Source of the DNA: Streptomyces lomondensis
GTDB taxonomy: Bacteria > Actinomycetota > Actinomycetes > Streptomycetales > Streptomycetaceae
Direction of reading: 5' to 3'
Length of the DNA: 64,000 nucleotides
Assembly: GCF_014651035.1 (NCBI RefSeq)
Contig: NZ_BMWC01000012.1
Location: 62,001 to 126,000, forward strand
The notes beneath the pieces are model-generated. The model was not told where the DNA came from. It saw nothing but the letters and a program-made list of their open reading frames with translations, and searched no databases. Shown in pieces: positions 45,607 to 54,312 of this stretch (position 1 is the first letter of the stretch; every line of letters starts with the position of its first letter). The position numbers and the translations under genes were made by a program.

Positions 45607-46254
45607 CTACATGGGCTGCTGCGTCTGCGCCGCCGTCACGTCCCGCAGCCACGGCGTCTTGGCGTCGGCGCGGCTGCTCTTCTGGACGTCCCAGGTGCCG
45701 TAGCGCGGGTTGAGGTCGACGTTCAGGTCCTTGGAGGCCTCGGACAGGGCCTTCCAGAACTCGGGGCGGTCGGTGGCGGTGCCGAGTTTCTCGGCGAGCT
45801 TCTGGGCCTCGATCTGGAGGCGGAGGTTCTCGTCGATGCGCTGGGGCGGGATGCCGTACTGCTGGAGCCAGGTCGTCTCCACCGCCTCGGGGCCGCCGGG
45901 CTGGTCCTCCAGTTCGGACCGCATCTTCTGGATCTCCCGGCGGGTGACGGTCACACCGGCGTCCTGGGCGGCGCGGTGCAGCACCCGGTCGAGGACCATG
46001 GTGTGCAGGGTGTCGCGGGTGAGGGTGCCGGTCCTGGCGATGACCTGCTGGTACTGGGCGTCGTTCTGCACGGCCGCCCGCTGGGCCGCGCGGACCTCGC
46101 CGACCCGCTCCTCCAGCTGGGAGAGGGTGATCCGCTGCCCGCCGACCACGGCCGCGGCGCCAGGGTGTGCGTCGTTTCCGCAGGCGGTGAGCAGGGGCGC
46201 CGCGGCGGCGATCGCGGCGGTGAGGACGAGCGCGGGGCGACGGCGGCGGTGCAA
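45607..46254 (-). CDS. SurA N-terminal domain lipoprotein
   Basis: A 215-residue lipoprotein whose start is TTG 46254, five bases after GGAGG; no ATG or GTG fits. Basic n-region (HRRRRP), hydrophobic core, and lipobox LLTAC. The mature part is the SurA/PrsA-type chaperone domain (VVGGQRITLSQLEERVGEVR, DTLHTMVLDRVLHRAAQDAG, VTVTRREIQKMRSELED), without a peptidyl-prolyl isomerase domain. It probably helps folding of exported proteins outside the membrane. Sits between the kinase gene and mazG on the same strand. Confidence 0.87.
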   Translation of the reverse strand: MHRRRRPALVLTAAIAAAAPLLTACGNDAHPGAAAVVGGQRITLSQLEERVGEVRAAQRAAVQNDAQYQQVIARTGTLTRDTLHTMVLDRVLHRAAQDAGVTVTRREIQKMRSELEDQPGGPEAVETTWLQQYGIPPQRIDENLRLQIEAQKLAEKLGTATDRPEFWKALSEASKDLNVDLNPRYGTWDVQKSSRADAKTPWLRDVTAAQTQQPM

Positions 46255-46393
46255 GGGGACCTCCCGAGGAGATTGTGCGACGGTGCACAAAGTCTTGCGG
46301 TGATCGATGGTAGGCAGTGGCCAGGCTCTGGCCAACCCATTCGACCAACGATTCACCAGGACTTCCGGCATCGCCGCGCGGCCGGGGCGGCCG

Positions 46394-47935
46394 TCAGCCG
46401 CGTACTTGCCCCAGCCACTGGAGCGTCCGGCGGATCTCCGCGCCGAGCGGGTGGCCGTGCCCGTGGGTGCGCTCCACGTCGTGCAGCAGCCGGGCGAGGG
46501 TGTCGTGGGCGGCGCCGCGGTCGCCGAGGGCGAGCAGGAGGTGGCCGATGCGGCGGCGGATGTCGTGCGCGAGCTCGGGGCCGCCGGCGGCGACGTACTG
46601 GTTCTCGTAGTACGGCAGCACGGCCCGGTACTCCGCGAGCGCCGCGGCCGGTTCGCCCAGCTGTTCGAGGCACTGGGCGGCCTCGTAGCGGAAGCGCAGG
46701 GACTGCGGGTCGGCCTGCCCGGCCTCGGCGGCGCGTTCGTCGGCGAGCCGGCGCAGCTCGGGCAGGGCGCGCCGGTACTGGCCGTCGTCCAGGAGCGTAG
46801 CGGCGTACTGCTTGCGCAGGGTGCGCACGACCGGGGAGTGCTCGCCGTGCTGTTCGGCGGCGGCGGGCAGGATCGCGCCGAGGATGTCGACGGCCTGGGT
46901 GATGCGGCCCTCGCCGAGGAGCCGCTTGACCTCGTCGACGGCGCGGGCGATGTCCGTCTTCCCCGTTGTGTCCGTGACGGGTGTGGCGGGCGGCGCGGGC
47001 TGGGGCGCGGGGGTGCGCGCACGGTCCGGCCAGGGGGCGTGCGGGCGCAGGAACGGGCGGGTGGGGTCGAGGGCCGCTCCGGTGGGTGTGCCGCGCGCGG
47101 GCAGGAGCAGTTCCAGGTGCTCGTACACCTCCTGCGCGGAGGCGGGGCGGTGCTGCGGGTCCTTGGCGAGCAGCCGCAGGACGAGGGCCTCCAGGGCCTC
47201 CGGGAGCTCGGGGCGGATACGGCGTACGGGCAGCGGGGGCTCGTAGAGGTGCCGGTGCAGTACGCCGAGGGCCGTGGAGCCGGAGAAGGGCACGTCGCCG
47301 CTGAGCAGTTCGTGCAGGAGGACGCCGAGGGCGTACAGGTCGGTGTACGGGCCGACCGCGCCGCCCATCGCCTGTTCCGGGGCCATGTAGGCGGGCGAGC
47401 CGATGGGGGTGCCGGTGTGGGTGAGGCGGGTGGTGTCGGCGTCCATGACGGAGGCGATGCCGAGGTCGAGGACGGTGACCGTGCCGTCCTGCTTCACCAT
47501 CACGTTGCGCGGCTTGAGGTCGCGGTGGACGATCGGCACGGCGTGCACGGCGCTCAGTACGGCGCACAGTTGCGCGGCGACCGCGACCGCCCACTGCCAG
47601 GGGTACGGGTCGTGCTCGGCGAGATGGCCGGCGAGGTCGGCGCCGTCGATGTACTGCATGACGAGGAACAGCTCCTCGCCCTCGCTGCCCGCGTCGTGCA
47701 CCGTGACCAGGCCCGGATGGTCGACCTGCGCGGTCACCCGGCACTCGCGCACGAAGCGGCGGCGCAGTTCCTCCGCGTCCTGGCCGGCCACCTTGTCGGG
47801 GCGCAGCAGCTTCACCGCCACCCGCCGGTCGAGCCGCTGGTCGTACGCCGTCCAGACCTGTCCCATGCCGCCCTGCCCGAGGAGCGTGGACAGTTCGTAG
47901 CGGCCGGCGACGACACGTCCCGCCGTCACGGTCAC
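46394..47935 (-). CDS. Ser/Thr protein kinase with TPR-like C-terminus
   Basis: A 513-residue Hanks-type kinase. P-loop GQGGMGQVW, Lys in VAVKLLR, catalytic loop VHRDLKPRNVMV, activation segment starting LDLGIAS (DLG in place of DFG), GSPAYMAPEQ. After the kinase domain (~275) comes a Pro-rich linker and ~200 residues of helical repeats (AVDEVKRLLGEGRITQAVDI, LRRLADERAAEAGQADPQSL), TPR-like. I see no transmembrane helix, so it is likely cytosolic. GTG 47935 overlaps the stop of the membrane protein gene (GTGA), implying coupled synthesis of the two. Confidence 0.9.
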   Translation of the reverse strand: MTVTAGRVVAGRYELSTLLGQGGMGQVWTAYDQRLDRRVAVKLLRPDKVAGQDAEELRRRFVRECRVTAQVDHPGLVTVHDAGSEGEELFLVMQYIDGADLAGHLAEHDPYPWQWAVAVAAQLCAVLSAVHAVPIVHRDLKPRNVMVKQDGTVTVLDLGIASVMDADTTRLTHTGTPIGSPAYMAPEQAMGGAVGPYTDLYALGVLLHELLSGDVPFSGSTALGVLHRHLYEPPLPVRRIRPELPEALEALVLRLLAKDPQHRPASAQEVYEHLELLLPARGTPTGAALDPTRPFLRPHAPWPDRARTPAPQPAPPATPVTDTTGKTDIARAVDEVKRLLGEGRITQAVDILGAILPAAAEQHGEHSPVVRTLRKQYAATLLDDGQYRRALPELRRLADERAAEAGQADPQSLRFRYEAAQCLEQLGEPAAALAEYRAVLPYYENQYVAAGGPELAHDIRRRIGHLLLALGDRGAAHDTLARLLHDVERTHGHGHPLGAEIRRTLQWLGQVRG

Positions 47936-48561
47936 CTGCCGCTCTCGTGGGTGCCGTCCCGGTGGCCTTCGCCCTCGTGCCGGCGCAGGTAGTCGCTGAG
48001 TTCGTCGAGTTCGGCGCGTACCCGGTCGATGCGGGCGGGCGCGGGGCGCTGCGGGGACGGGGGCGGCTGCACCGGGCCGGGGCCCTGGGGCGTGGCGTCC
48101 CGGGGGACGGGTGTGTGCGGTGCGGGGGGCTGCGGGGTGGGCGTGGCCGTGGGGCCGTAGGGCGGCGCGGGGTGCGGATAGCCGTACGGGGAGTGGGCGG
48201 TCGGCGCGTGGGGCGGCGCGTAGCCGGCGAACTGCCGCTGTCCGCTGTGGTGGCTGATGTCCACGACGAGGAAGTGGATGGTGGCGCCCATGCCGACCAG
48301 GAGGACCAGGGCCAGCGCGATGTCGGTCCGGGCGTCTCCCTCCGGCAGGACGCCGATCACCGCGAAACACGCGAGGGACACGGGCAGGCTCACCCAGGCC
48401 AGCACCCAGTCGAGGACCCGACCGCGCAGGACGGCCACCCGGAACAGCGGTGCGCAGGCCAGCAGCCCGCACGTGAGGAAACCGGCTGCGGCGAACAGCA
48501 CGCGCAGGGAGATGACCGTTGCCGCGCTGCGGGGAGGCGGCGCCGCGCCGTGGCCGTACAT
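47932..48561 (-). CDS. membrane protein coupled to kinase gene
   Basis: A 209-residue protein; ATG 48561 after AGGAG. Three membrane segments: ISLRVLFAAAGFLTCGLLAC, VLAWVSLPVSLACFAVIGVL and IALALVLLVGMGATIHFLVV. The C-terminal ~90 residues are Pro/Ala-rich (PYGYPHPAPPYGPTATPTPQ) ending in a charged helix (RIDRVRAELDELSDYLRRHE). Its stop overlaps the kinase start, so it may be the membrane anchor or a substrate of the kinase. No named family. Confidence 0.78.
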   Translation of the reverse strand: MYGHGAAPPPRSAATVISLRVLFAAAGFLTCGLLACAPLFRVAVLRGRVLDWVLAWVSLPVSLACFAVIGVLPEGDARTDIALALVLLVGMGATIHFLVVDISHHSGQRQFAGYAPPHAPTAHSPYGYPHPAPPYGPTATPTPQPPAPHTPVPRDATPQGPGPVQPPPSPQRPAPARIDRVRAELDELSDYLRRHEGEGHRDGTHESGR

Positions 48562-48743
48562 GACTGCTCCTGGACCGGTGTAGCCGATGGGACGAACGTG
48601 CGAGTGACAGAACCCGGTGGGAAGTCCGAGCGTATAGCCCGACACGGACAACCGGTCACGGGTTGTACCGAACCGTTGTCGCGCTGATCACTTCCTGCGC
48701 ACGGTCCGTCCCGCGCGGTCGCGGCCGTACCGTCCGTCACGCC

Positions 48744-49487
48744 TCACACGGGATGCCGCATCCACACGTTGGGTTCGACGTACACGGCGTACCCGCGCGC
48801 CGGCTCACAGCGCACCGGCACCAGGCCGCCGGGCACCTCGATGTCGCCCTCGGTGTCGAAGGGCAGGCCTGTCCAGCGGCGCCAGTCCGCCAGCGGGGCG
48901 GCCACCGTCATGGACGCCGGGGCCACGGAGTCGATGGTGGCTCCGGCCCGGGCGTGCACCCGCAGCCACGGGTCGTGGGGCAGGCCGTCGGGCCGGACCC
49001 GGTGGGCGTACTCCTCGATGGGCGTGTGCGGTTCCAGGTGCTTGGCGTTGGGCCTGACCGGGGCGACGACCTCGCTGAAGCCGAGGGCCCGGGCGTTGTC
49101 GCGCATGGCCGAGAGCATCACGGCGGACAGGCCGCGGCCCTGGGCGTGCGGGGCGACCGAGACCGAGATCGCGCTGACGGTGTCGGGGCGGACCCCGCGG
49201 CGCAGGTCCGAGAAGGCCCACACGAGTACGGTGTCCCAGCCGTTGCCCGGCAGGTGGCCACGGCCCTTGGCGCCGAGCGCGAAGGGCACGCTGTAGGCGC
49301 TCGCGACGACCTCGCCCTGCCCGTCCTCGGCGAACAGGACGTACTCCGGGAATTCGCTGGCGATCCGCGGGTAGTGCGCGGCGCCCACGAGGTCCTGGAT
49401 GACGAACTCCGGCCAGCTGTCCGCCATCCCGACGACCCGCTCCAGCATGTCCGGGCGGTCGGCGAGTCTCGATATCTTCGGCTGCAT
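48744..49487 (-). CDS. GNAT-type N-acetyltransferase
   Basis: A 247-residue protein with the acetyl-CoA loop VAPHAQGRGLSAVMLSAMRD and neighbouring strands (VVASAYSVPFALGAKGRGHL, VSAISVSVAP). The rest (HTPIEEYAHRVRPDGLPHDP WLRVHARAGA) is typical of a small actinobacterial GNAT subgroup. ATG 49487 has only a weak site (GGTGACC). Substrate unknown; alone, leftward. The 175-bp region upstream to the AlkD-like gene contains homopolymer-rich C/G tracts and no gene. Confidence 0.8.
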   Translation of the reverse strand: MQPKISRLADRPDMLERVVGMADSWPEFVIQDLVGAAHYPRIASEFPEYVLFAEDGQGEVVASAYSVPFALGAKGRGHLPGNGWDTVLVWAFSDLRRGVRPDTVSAISVSVAPHAQGRGLSAVMLSAMRDNARALGFSEVVAPVRPNAKHLEPHTPIEEYAHRVRPDGLPHDPWLRVHARAGATIDSVAPASMTVAAPLADWRRWTGLPFDTEGDIEVPGGLVPVRCEPARGYAVYVEPNVWMRHPV

Positions 49488-49662
49488 GCGGTCACCGTAG
49501 GTGCGGGAGCGGAAGACCCGGAACCGAATTAGCGGGCGGGGAAGCGGGTCTGCGGGGGGGCGGGGCCTGGCTCGGTGCGGGCGCGAGGTGGGTGTCGGGT
49601 CCGCCTTTGGCGGCGCGCCGAGTGCGAACGCCGCTCCTACCCCGCCCCCTCCCCCCTCCCCC

Positions 49663-50367
49663 CTACCGCGCCCTCACGAACCGTGCCCGCTCGCCCGGCG
49701 GGAGCCGCTCCGTCGCGTAGCGCACGGTGATGCGCGGCAGTTCGGCGAGATGCCGCTCCAGGAACGCCACCAGCAGCGGCCCGTCCCGGCGGCCGATCTC
49801 GCGCAGCATCCAGCCGAGCGCCTTGTGGATCAGCGGTTCCGGGTCCCGGCACAACCCGCGCGCCAGGCGGAACGTCGGCTCGAATCGTCCCTCGCGGATC
49901 AGCGCCAGCGTGGCGACCACGGCGATCCTGCGGTCCCACAGCGAGGGCGACGCGGCCAGTTCGTCCAGGATGTCCAGGGCGTCCTCGGGCCCGTCCACGA
50001 GCCAGGGCCCGAGCACGACATGGGCGGAGCCGTCCACCAGGTCCCAGTTGTCCACACAGCCGGTCCGCTCCAGGTAGAAGCCGACCAGATCCGCGCGCTC
50101 GGCACCGCGCGCCGTCCGCATCCGCTCGGCGAGGACGAGGAGCCCGGCCAACCGCTCCTCGTGGACGCGGCTGCGCAGCAGCACCTCCACGTCCGCAAGC
50201 GCCAGATCCCGGTACTCGCGAGCCAGCAGGCGTACCACGGGCACGCGCACGCCGAGCAGTTCGTCGTCCTCCGGGGGACGCAGCACCCGGGCCTGCTGGA
50301 CCCTGATGTCCGGCTGCGCCCTGTCCCGCAGCTCGGTCCGCAGGGCCTCCAGCGAAGGGGTCGTCAT
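49663..50367 (-). CDS. DNA alkylation repair enzyme, AlkD-like
   Basis: A 234-residue all-helical protein of HEAT-like repeats. VRVPVVRLLAREYRD, NWDLVDGSAHVVLGPWLVDG (family motif VDNWDLVD), WDRRIAVVATLALIREGRFE and DPEPLIHKALGWMLREIGRR are typical of AlkD/AlkC. Such enzymes excise N3- and N7-alkylated purines. ATG 50367 with a weak upstream site. Leftward, single gene. Confidence 0.88.
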   Translation of the reverse strand: MTTPSLEALRTELRDRAQPDIRVQQARVLRPPEDDELLGVRVPVVRLLAREYRDLALADVEVLLRSRVHEERLAGLLVLAERMRTARGAERADLVGFYLERTGCVDNWDLVDGSAHVVLGPWLVDGPEDALDILDELAASPSLWDRRIAVVATLALIREGRFEPTFRLARGLCRDPEPLIHKALGWMLREIGRRDGPLLVAFLERHLAELPRITVRYATERLPPGERARFVRAR

Positions 50368-50443
50368 GACGCCGGACGGTAGCGCAGGACGCCGCTGCCC
50401 GAGCGGCCCGACGCCGCGTCACCCCCCGCGCTGCCGCAGGGCC

Positions 50444-51220
50444 TCACCCACCGCACTGCCGCAGCATCATCCGCTTGTCGGCGGCCGTCACGGGCAGGTC
50501 GTACTTGAGCGACACCTGGGCGAAGCGCACCGAGTAGGCGCAGCGGATCCGCTTGTTCGGCGGCAGCCAGGACGCCGGACCGGAGTCTCCCTTCGCGCTG
50601 TTGGTCGGTCCGTCCACCGGGACGAGGTTGAGCGGGTCGTTGGCGATGGCCTCCCGCTTGTCCTTCGTCCAGCGGGACGCGCCCATCTGCCAGTCGTACG
50701 ACAGCGGCATGACGTGGTCTATCTGGACCTTCGTCGCACGGGACTTGGTCCACTCGATGACCTTCCCGGTGTACGGGTCGTGCAGCGTCAGCGAGATGGC
50801 GACGCAGTCCGAGCCCGTCCGGAAACGGAGGTCCTCGCCGTCCCTCTTCAGCAGGTCGTTCCGCGTGTCACAGCCGTTGCGGGCGTAGGGGACGTCGCCG
50901 GGCGCCGAATCCATCCAGGCGTAGCCGAACTTGTCCCGCTCGTATCCCGTCCTGGGGCCGCGCCCCTTCGTCGCCACCTTCTCGATCAGGGCCCGCGCCC
51001 TCGCCTGGTCCGCGGCGGACGTGATCGCCGCCAGCCCCGGCTTGGTGCCGTCCGGGTTGTCCAGCGGGCTCACGGCCCGGCCGTTGCCGTCGGCCGGGGC
51101 GCCGGTCCCGGAGGGTCCGCCGCCGTCCGCCGGCGGGGCCAGCCCCTCGCAGCCGGCCAGCGTCGCACCGGCGAACACCATCGCGACAGCCACTGCCGCC
51201 CCGCCCCTCAGACGCGTCAC
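50444..51220 (-). CDS. secreted lipoprotein HNH nuclease (DUF1524/GmrSD C-terminal type)
   Basis: A 258-residue exported protein; GTG 51220 after GGGAGGGG. Signal peptide with lipobox (VFAGATLAGC). The catalytic region has QIDHVMPLSYDWQMGASRW (His of HNH), then ANDPLNLVPVDGPTNSAKGD (Asn/second metal) and SWLPPNKRIRCAYSVRFAQV, as in extracellular DUF1524 nucleases. Cys residues in GCDTRN, SDCVAI and RIRCAY suggest disulphides. Probable extracellular DNA/RNA degradation for nutrition. Confidence 0.87.
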   Translation of the reverse strand: MTRLRGGAAVAVAMVFAGATLAGCEGLAPPADGGGPSGTGAPADGNGRAVSPLDNPDGTKPGLAAITSAADQARARALIEKVATKGRGPRTGYERDKFGYAWMDSAPGDVPYARNGCDTRNDLLKRDGEDLRFRTGSDCVAISLTLHDPYTGKVIEWTKSRATKVQIDHVMPLSYDWQMGASRWTKDKREAIANDPLNLVPVDGPTNSAKGDSGPASWLPPNKRIRCAYSVRFAQVSLKYDLPVTAADKRMMLRQCGG

Positions 51221-51383
51221 CGTGCGCCCCTCCCCTGTTTGCCTGTTCCGCCCCGGCTCGGGCGGCCTGTGCCTGGTCCCACGGTAGCGAGGGAGAGGTA
51301 CAGACCACAGTGGGCCCAAATGGGCATACCTCGCATGTCACGCGTATCGTCGGTTCTGAGTCACCCCCGGAAGGAGTCTTCGC

Positions 51384-51575
51384 ATGGGCATCTTCGACAA
51401 GTTCAAGAGCCAGGCGCGGAACAGGGGCAAGCAAGGCTCCGACACCGCGGAACAGAAGATCAACGAGAAGACCGGCGGCAAGTACGAGGACCAGGTCGAC
51501 ACCGGGCAGCAGCGGGCCGAGGGCACGCTCGGCATGGACCGCGACCGCGACCGCGACCGGCCCGAACAGCCGTAA
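51384..51575 (+). CDS. small antitoxin-like protein (MT0933/Rv0909 family)
   Basis: A 63-residue, charged protein beginning at ATG 51384 after AAGGAG. MGIFDKFKSQARNRGKQ and AEQKINEKTGGKYEDQVDTG match the MT0933 antitoxin family, which is annotated for short actinobacterial proteins; no toxin gene adjoins, so a toxin-antitoxin role is doubtful. The tail has DRDRDRDR from a 6-bp repeat. Tandem 18-bp repeats begin at the stop codon. Confidence 0.75.
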   Translation: MGIFDKFKSQARNRGKQGSDTAEQKINEKTGGKYEDQVDTGQQRAEGTLGMDRDRDRDRPEQP

Positions 51576-51624
51576 GGCCTCCACCAGCCGTAAGGCCTCC
51601 ACCAGCAGTTAGGCCTCCACCAGC
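51571..51624. repeat. 18-bp tandem repeats, three copies
   Basis: Unit cgtaaggcctccaccagc at 51571-51588 and 51589-51606 (identical) and a third copy at 51607-51624 with three changes. The first copy includes the stop codon of the small antitoxin-like gene. Between 51625 and 51781 I see no gene. Confidence 0.85.
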
Positions 51625-51781
51625 AGGGGCCGTCCGCGGGGACGCACCTTGGGCGTCGGCGTCAGTTCCAGTTCCTACGTTCAGATGCGACGCCAGTTCC
51701 GACGTCGATCCGACGTCAGCGCCTGCGGGCGGCTTCCCATGTCCGGGGCGGACTGAGCACCTCGCGACGCCCGGCTTCCCC

Positions 51782-52723
51782 TCAGACCTTGCCTATGCCC
51801 AACGTCGTCTCCGAGGGCAGCAGGCCCGTCGCCAGGACCGCGACCCAGTAGTGGCCGAGCAGTCCGGCGAGGCGGTCGACGCCGTCCGGGCCGAGGAACC
51901 GCCAGGGGGCGGAGGCCAGTTGGTCGGTCCGGCGCTCCACGCGGTGGCGCAGGGCGCGGCCCTCCTCGGTGGCCGTACCGTCCGCGTCGACCAGGCCCCT
52001 GGTGACGAGGCGGTCGCGCGCTGCCGCCCATTCCCCTGGGCTCCAGCCCCGGCTTTCGAAGCGCTCCACCGACGCGGCGCCTATCGCGGCGAAAGAGACG
52101 AGCGACTCCACCGGATCCAGGCCCGCCATGAGCAGGGCCGCGAGATGGCCGTCGCCGCGGTGCTCGCGCAGGATCGTCGCGGCGTGCCACAACTGGAGGT
52201 GCGGGGCCTGCGGCCAGGGCAGCGCGGCGTTGGCGGCGGCGAGCGGGCGGGCGGCTGTGTCCGCCGCCTCCGCCGCACGCCGGGCGAGCGCGGCGGCCTC
52301 CGCCAGCTCAGGGCTGTCCACCTGGTCGCCGAGGAGGGCGCGGTAGGCCCGGTCGACCGCCCGCGTCCTCGCCGCCAGCACGGCGTCCGGGTTCGCGACG
52401 CGCCAGGCCGGCTCGACATGCTCGGCGACCATGCGCGGACTGAAGCTGTAGAAGGCCGAGGCAACCCGCTCCGGGCCGGCCTCCCCCAACGGGGCGGCGC
52501 GGTACGGGAAGTAGCTCGGCCAGCGCGCCTGCGTGTCGTACCCGAGGGCGGCCGCCTCCTCGAAAGCCTCCGGCGCGTAGTACAGCACCGCGTGCAGCGG
52601 CTCCAGCAGGTGCCACATCTGCCGGACGCGGGCCGGCTCCACGCCGCCGCCCTGCCCCACCGCAGCCTCGTCGATTTCCTCGATCTCGTCGATCTCGTCG
52701 ATCTCGCCCACATGCTCCGGCAT
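51782..52723 (-). CDS. SalK/SCO6745-like helical protein
   Basis: A 313-residue, largely helical protein; ATG 52723 after GGAGG. An acidic N-terminal stretch EIDEIDEIEEIDE stems from a 9-bp microsatellite. The body (RQMWHLLEPLHAVLYYAPEA, ASAFYSFSPRMVAEHVEPAW, LQLWHAATILREHRGDGHLA ALLMAGLDPVES, WSPGEWAAARDRLVTRGLVD) matches the SalK/SCO6745 family, with a winged-helix-like end. Ligand unknown. Divergent from a tetR gene with two operator-like boxes between them, so TetR probably controls it. Confidence 0.8.
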   Translation of the reverse strand: MPEHVGEIDEIDEIEEIDEAAVGQGGGVEPARVRQMWHLLEPLHAVLYYAPEAFEEAAALGYDTQARWPSYFPYRAAPLGEAGPERVASAFYSFSPRMVAEHVEPAWRVANPDAVLAARTRAVDRAYRALLGDQVDSPELAEAAALARRAAEAADTAARPLAAANAALPWPQAPHLQLWHAATILREHRGDGHLAALLMAGLDPVESLVSFAAIGAASVERFESRGWSPGEWAAARDRLVTRGLVDADGTATEEGRALRHRVERRTDQLASAPWRFLGPDGVDRLAGLLGHYWVAVLATGLLPSETTLGIGKV

Positions 52724-52787
52724 GTCATGCCTCCACCCGCGTCCGTCCCTCAGCGCGCGATCCCGCCCACCACCCGATCCCGCGCAA

Positions 52788-52837
52788 CTTGACACTGACA
52801 AGATTGCCCCACACTCCCCGAACTTGTCAATGACTAG
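52788..52837. promoter_or_regulatory. two TetR operator-like boxes between divergent genes
   Basis: CTTGACACTGACAAG (52788-52802) and CTTGTCAATGACTAG (52823-52837). The complement of the first (CTTGTCAGTGTCAAG) matches the second at 12 of 15 positions; each is a near-palindrome. A third partial copy lies at 53487. Confidence 0.6.
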
Positions 52838-52858
52838 ATTCGGCGTACGCTCCTGACC

Positions 52859-53461
52859 ATGAGCTCCAGCAAGGCATCAGCGAACGAAAAGGGCCCCACC
52901 GGCCGCCGGTACCACCACGGCGACCTGCGCCGGGCCATCCTCACCGCCGCCCTCGACGCGATCGCGGCGGACGGTCCGTCCGGGCTGAGCCTGCGTGACC
53001 TCGCCCGCCGCGCGGGCGTCTCGCACGCCGCGCCCGCCCACCACTTCAAGGACCGCGCCGGGCTGCTCACGGCGATCGCCGCCGAGGGCTTCGGGCTGCT
53101 CGCGACCGCGCTCAGGGAGGCGGCGGACCTGAAGGAGGCCGGTGTGCGCTACGTACGTTTCGCGCGTGAGCATCCGGCGCACTTCCAGGTGATGTTCGCG
53201 CCCGACCTGCTGCGCACCGGCGACCTGGAACTGACCACGGCCCGCGCCCTCGCCGGTGACGCCCTGCGCGAGGCCGTCACCGCCGTTCCCCCTGAGGGCC
53301 GGGGCGCCGACGCCCGCCTCGCCGGTGTCGCCGCCTGGTCCCTGGCCCACGGCTTCGCCACGCTGCTGCTCGGTCACAACCTGGACGGCCCGGTGGGCGA
53401 CCAGGATCCCGAGGAGGTGTTCCGCGAGCTGGCGGCGATGCTGTTCCGCCACGCCGGGTAG
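52859..53461 (+). CDS. TetR family transcriptional regulator
   Basis: A 200-residue regulator with the HTH LSLRDLARRAGVSHAAPAHH FKDRAGLLTAIAAEG preceded by YHHGDLRRAILTAALDAIAA, the form common in the TetR_C_33/WHG subgroup. The C-terminal domain (TDLELT region; LAGVAAWSLAHGFATLLLGH) is the ligand-binding and dimerisation part. ATG 52859 is close to the second operator box, so autoregulation is likely. The SDR gene 59 bp downstream is probably in the same regulon or transcript. Confidence 0.9.
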   Translation: MSSSKASANEKGPTGRRYHHGDLRRAILTAALDAIAADGPSGLSLRDLARRAGVSHAAPAHHFKDRAGLLTAIAAEGFGLLATALREAADLKEAGVRYVRFAREHPAHFQVMFAPDLLRTGDLELTTARALAGDALREAVTAVPPEGRGADARLAGVAAWSLAHGFATLLLGHNLDGPVGDQDPEEVFRELAAMLFRHAG

Positions 53462-53483
53462 CGGCTGCCGGGCCGACGCGCTT

Positions 53484-53500
53484 GACCTTGACACTGACGG
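53484..53500. promoter_or_regulatory. third TetR-box-like sequence before the SDR gene
   Basis: CTTGACACTGACGG at 53487-53500 repeats 12 bases of the first box (52788), 21 bases before the SDR start. Confidence 0.5.
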
Positions 53501-53520
53501 CAGGGTCCGAGCATCCCGGC

Positions 53521-54312
53521 ATGGCATTCCCGCAACCGCAACCGCAGAACCAGCGACAGACCTCCCCGGCAACCCCGCGCACCGTGCTCGTCACCGGTGC
53601 CGGTACCGGCATAGGCCGGGCCACCGCCCGCGCCTTCGCCGACGAGGGCGCACACGTCGTGGCCGTGGGCCGGCGCGAGGGGCCCCTCGCCGAGACCGCC
53701 GCCCACGACCCGTCCTGCATCAGCCCGCTCGTCGCCGACATCACGGCCGCCGACGGCCCCGAGACCGTCGTCCGTACGGCGCTCGACCGGCACGGCCGGA
53801 TCGATGTCCTCGTCAACAACGCCGGGATCGTCACCACCGAGTCCCTGCGCACGTACACCCGCGCGGCCGTCGAGCCGCTGCTCGCGACGAACCTCCTCGC
53901 TCCCGTCCTGGTCACGCAGGCCGCGCTCCCGGCGCTGGAGGAGAGCCGCGGTGTGATCGTGAACGTGACGACGTCGGTGGGGCAGCGGGGCTGGCCCGGC
54001 AACTCCCTGTACGCGGCCGGAAAGGCGGCCCTGGAGGTGCTCACGCGCAGTTGGGCGGTGGAGCTCGCGCCGCTCGGGATCCGGGTCGCCGCCGTGGCGC
54101 CGGGGGCGATCGACACACCCATCGGCGAACACGCGGGGCACACCCCCGAGCAGCAGGCCGCGATCCGCGCGTGGCAGCTCGGCCACACGCCGCTCGGCCG
54201 GATCGGCCGTCCCGAGGAGGTGGCCTGGGCGATCGCCCGACTCGCCTCGCCGCGGGCCTCGTTCCTCACCGGCGTCGTGCTTCCGGTGGACGGCGGCGCG
54301 GTCGTCGCCTGA
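53521..54312 (+). CDS. short-chain dehydrogenase/reductase
   Basis: A 263-residue SDR. ATG 53521 begins a Gln/Pro-rich leader, then TGAGTGIGRA (cofactor), VNNAG, Ser in NVTTSVGQRG, YAAGKAA (YxxxK), and a C-terminal PVDGGAVVA. GRREGPLAE after strand two points to NADP(H). It follows tetR and has a TetR-box-like sequence before it. The last nine codons and stop are the first unit of a 29-bp tandem repeat, so duplications have occurred right at its 3' end. Confidence 0.9.
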   Translation: MAFPQPQPQNQRQTSPATPRTVLVTGAGTGIGRATARAFADEGAHVVAVGRREGPLAETAAHDPSCISPLVADITAADGPETVVRTALDRHGRIDVLVNNAGIVTTESLRTYTRAAVEPLLATNLLAPVLVTQAALPALEESRGVIVNVTTSVGQRGWPGNSLYAAGKAALEVLTRSWAVELAPLGIRVAAVAPGAIDTPIGEHAGHTPEQQAAIRAWQLGHTPLGRIGRPEEVAWAIARLASPRASFLTGVVLPVDGGAVVA

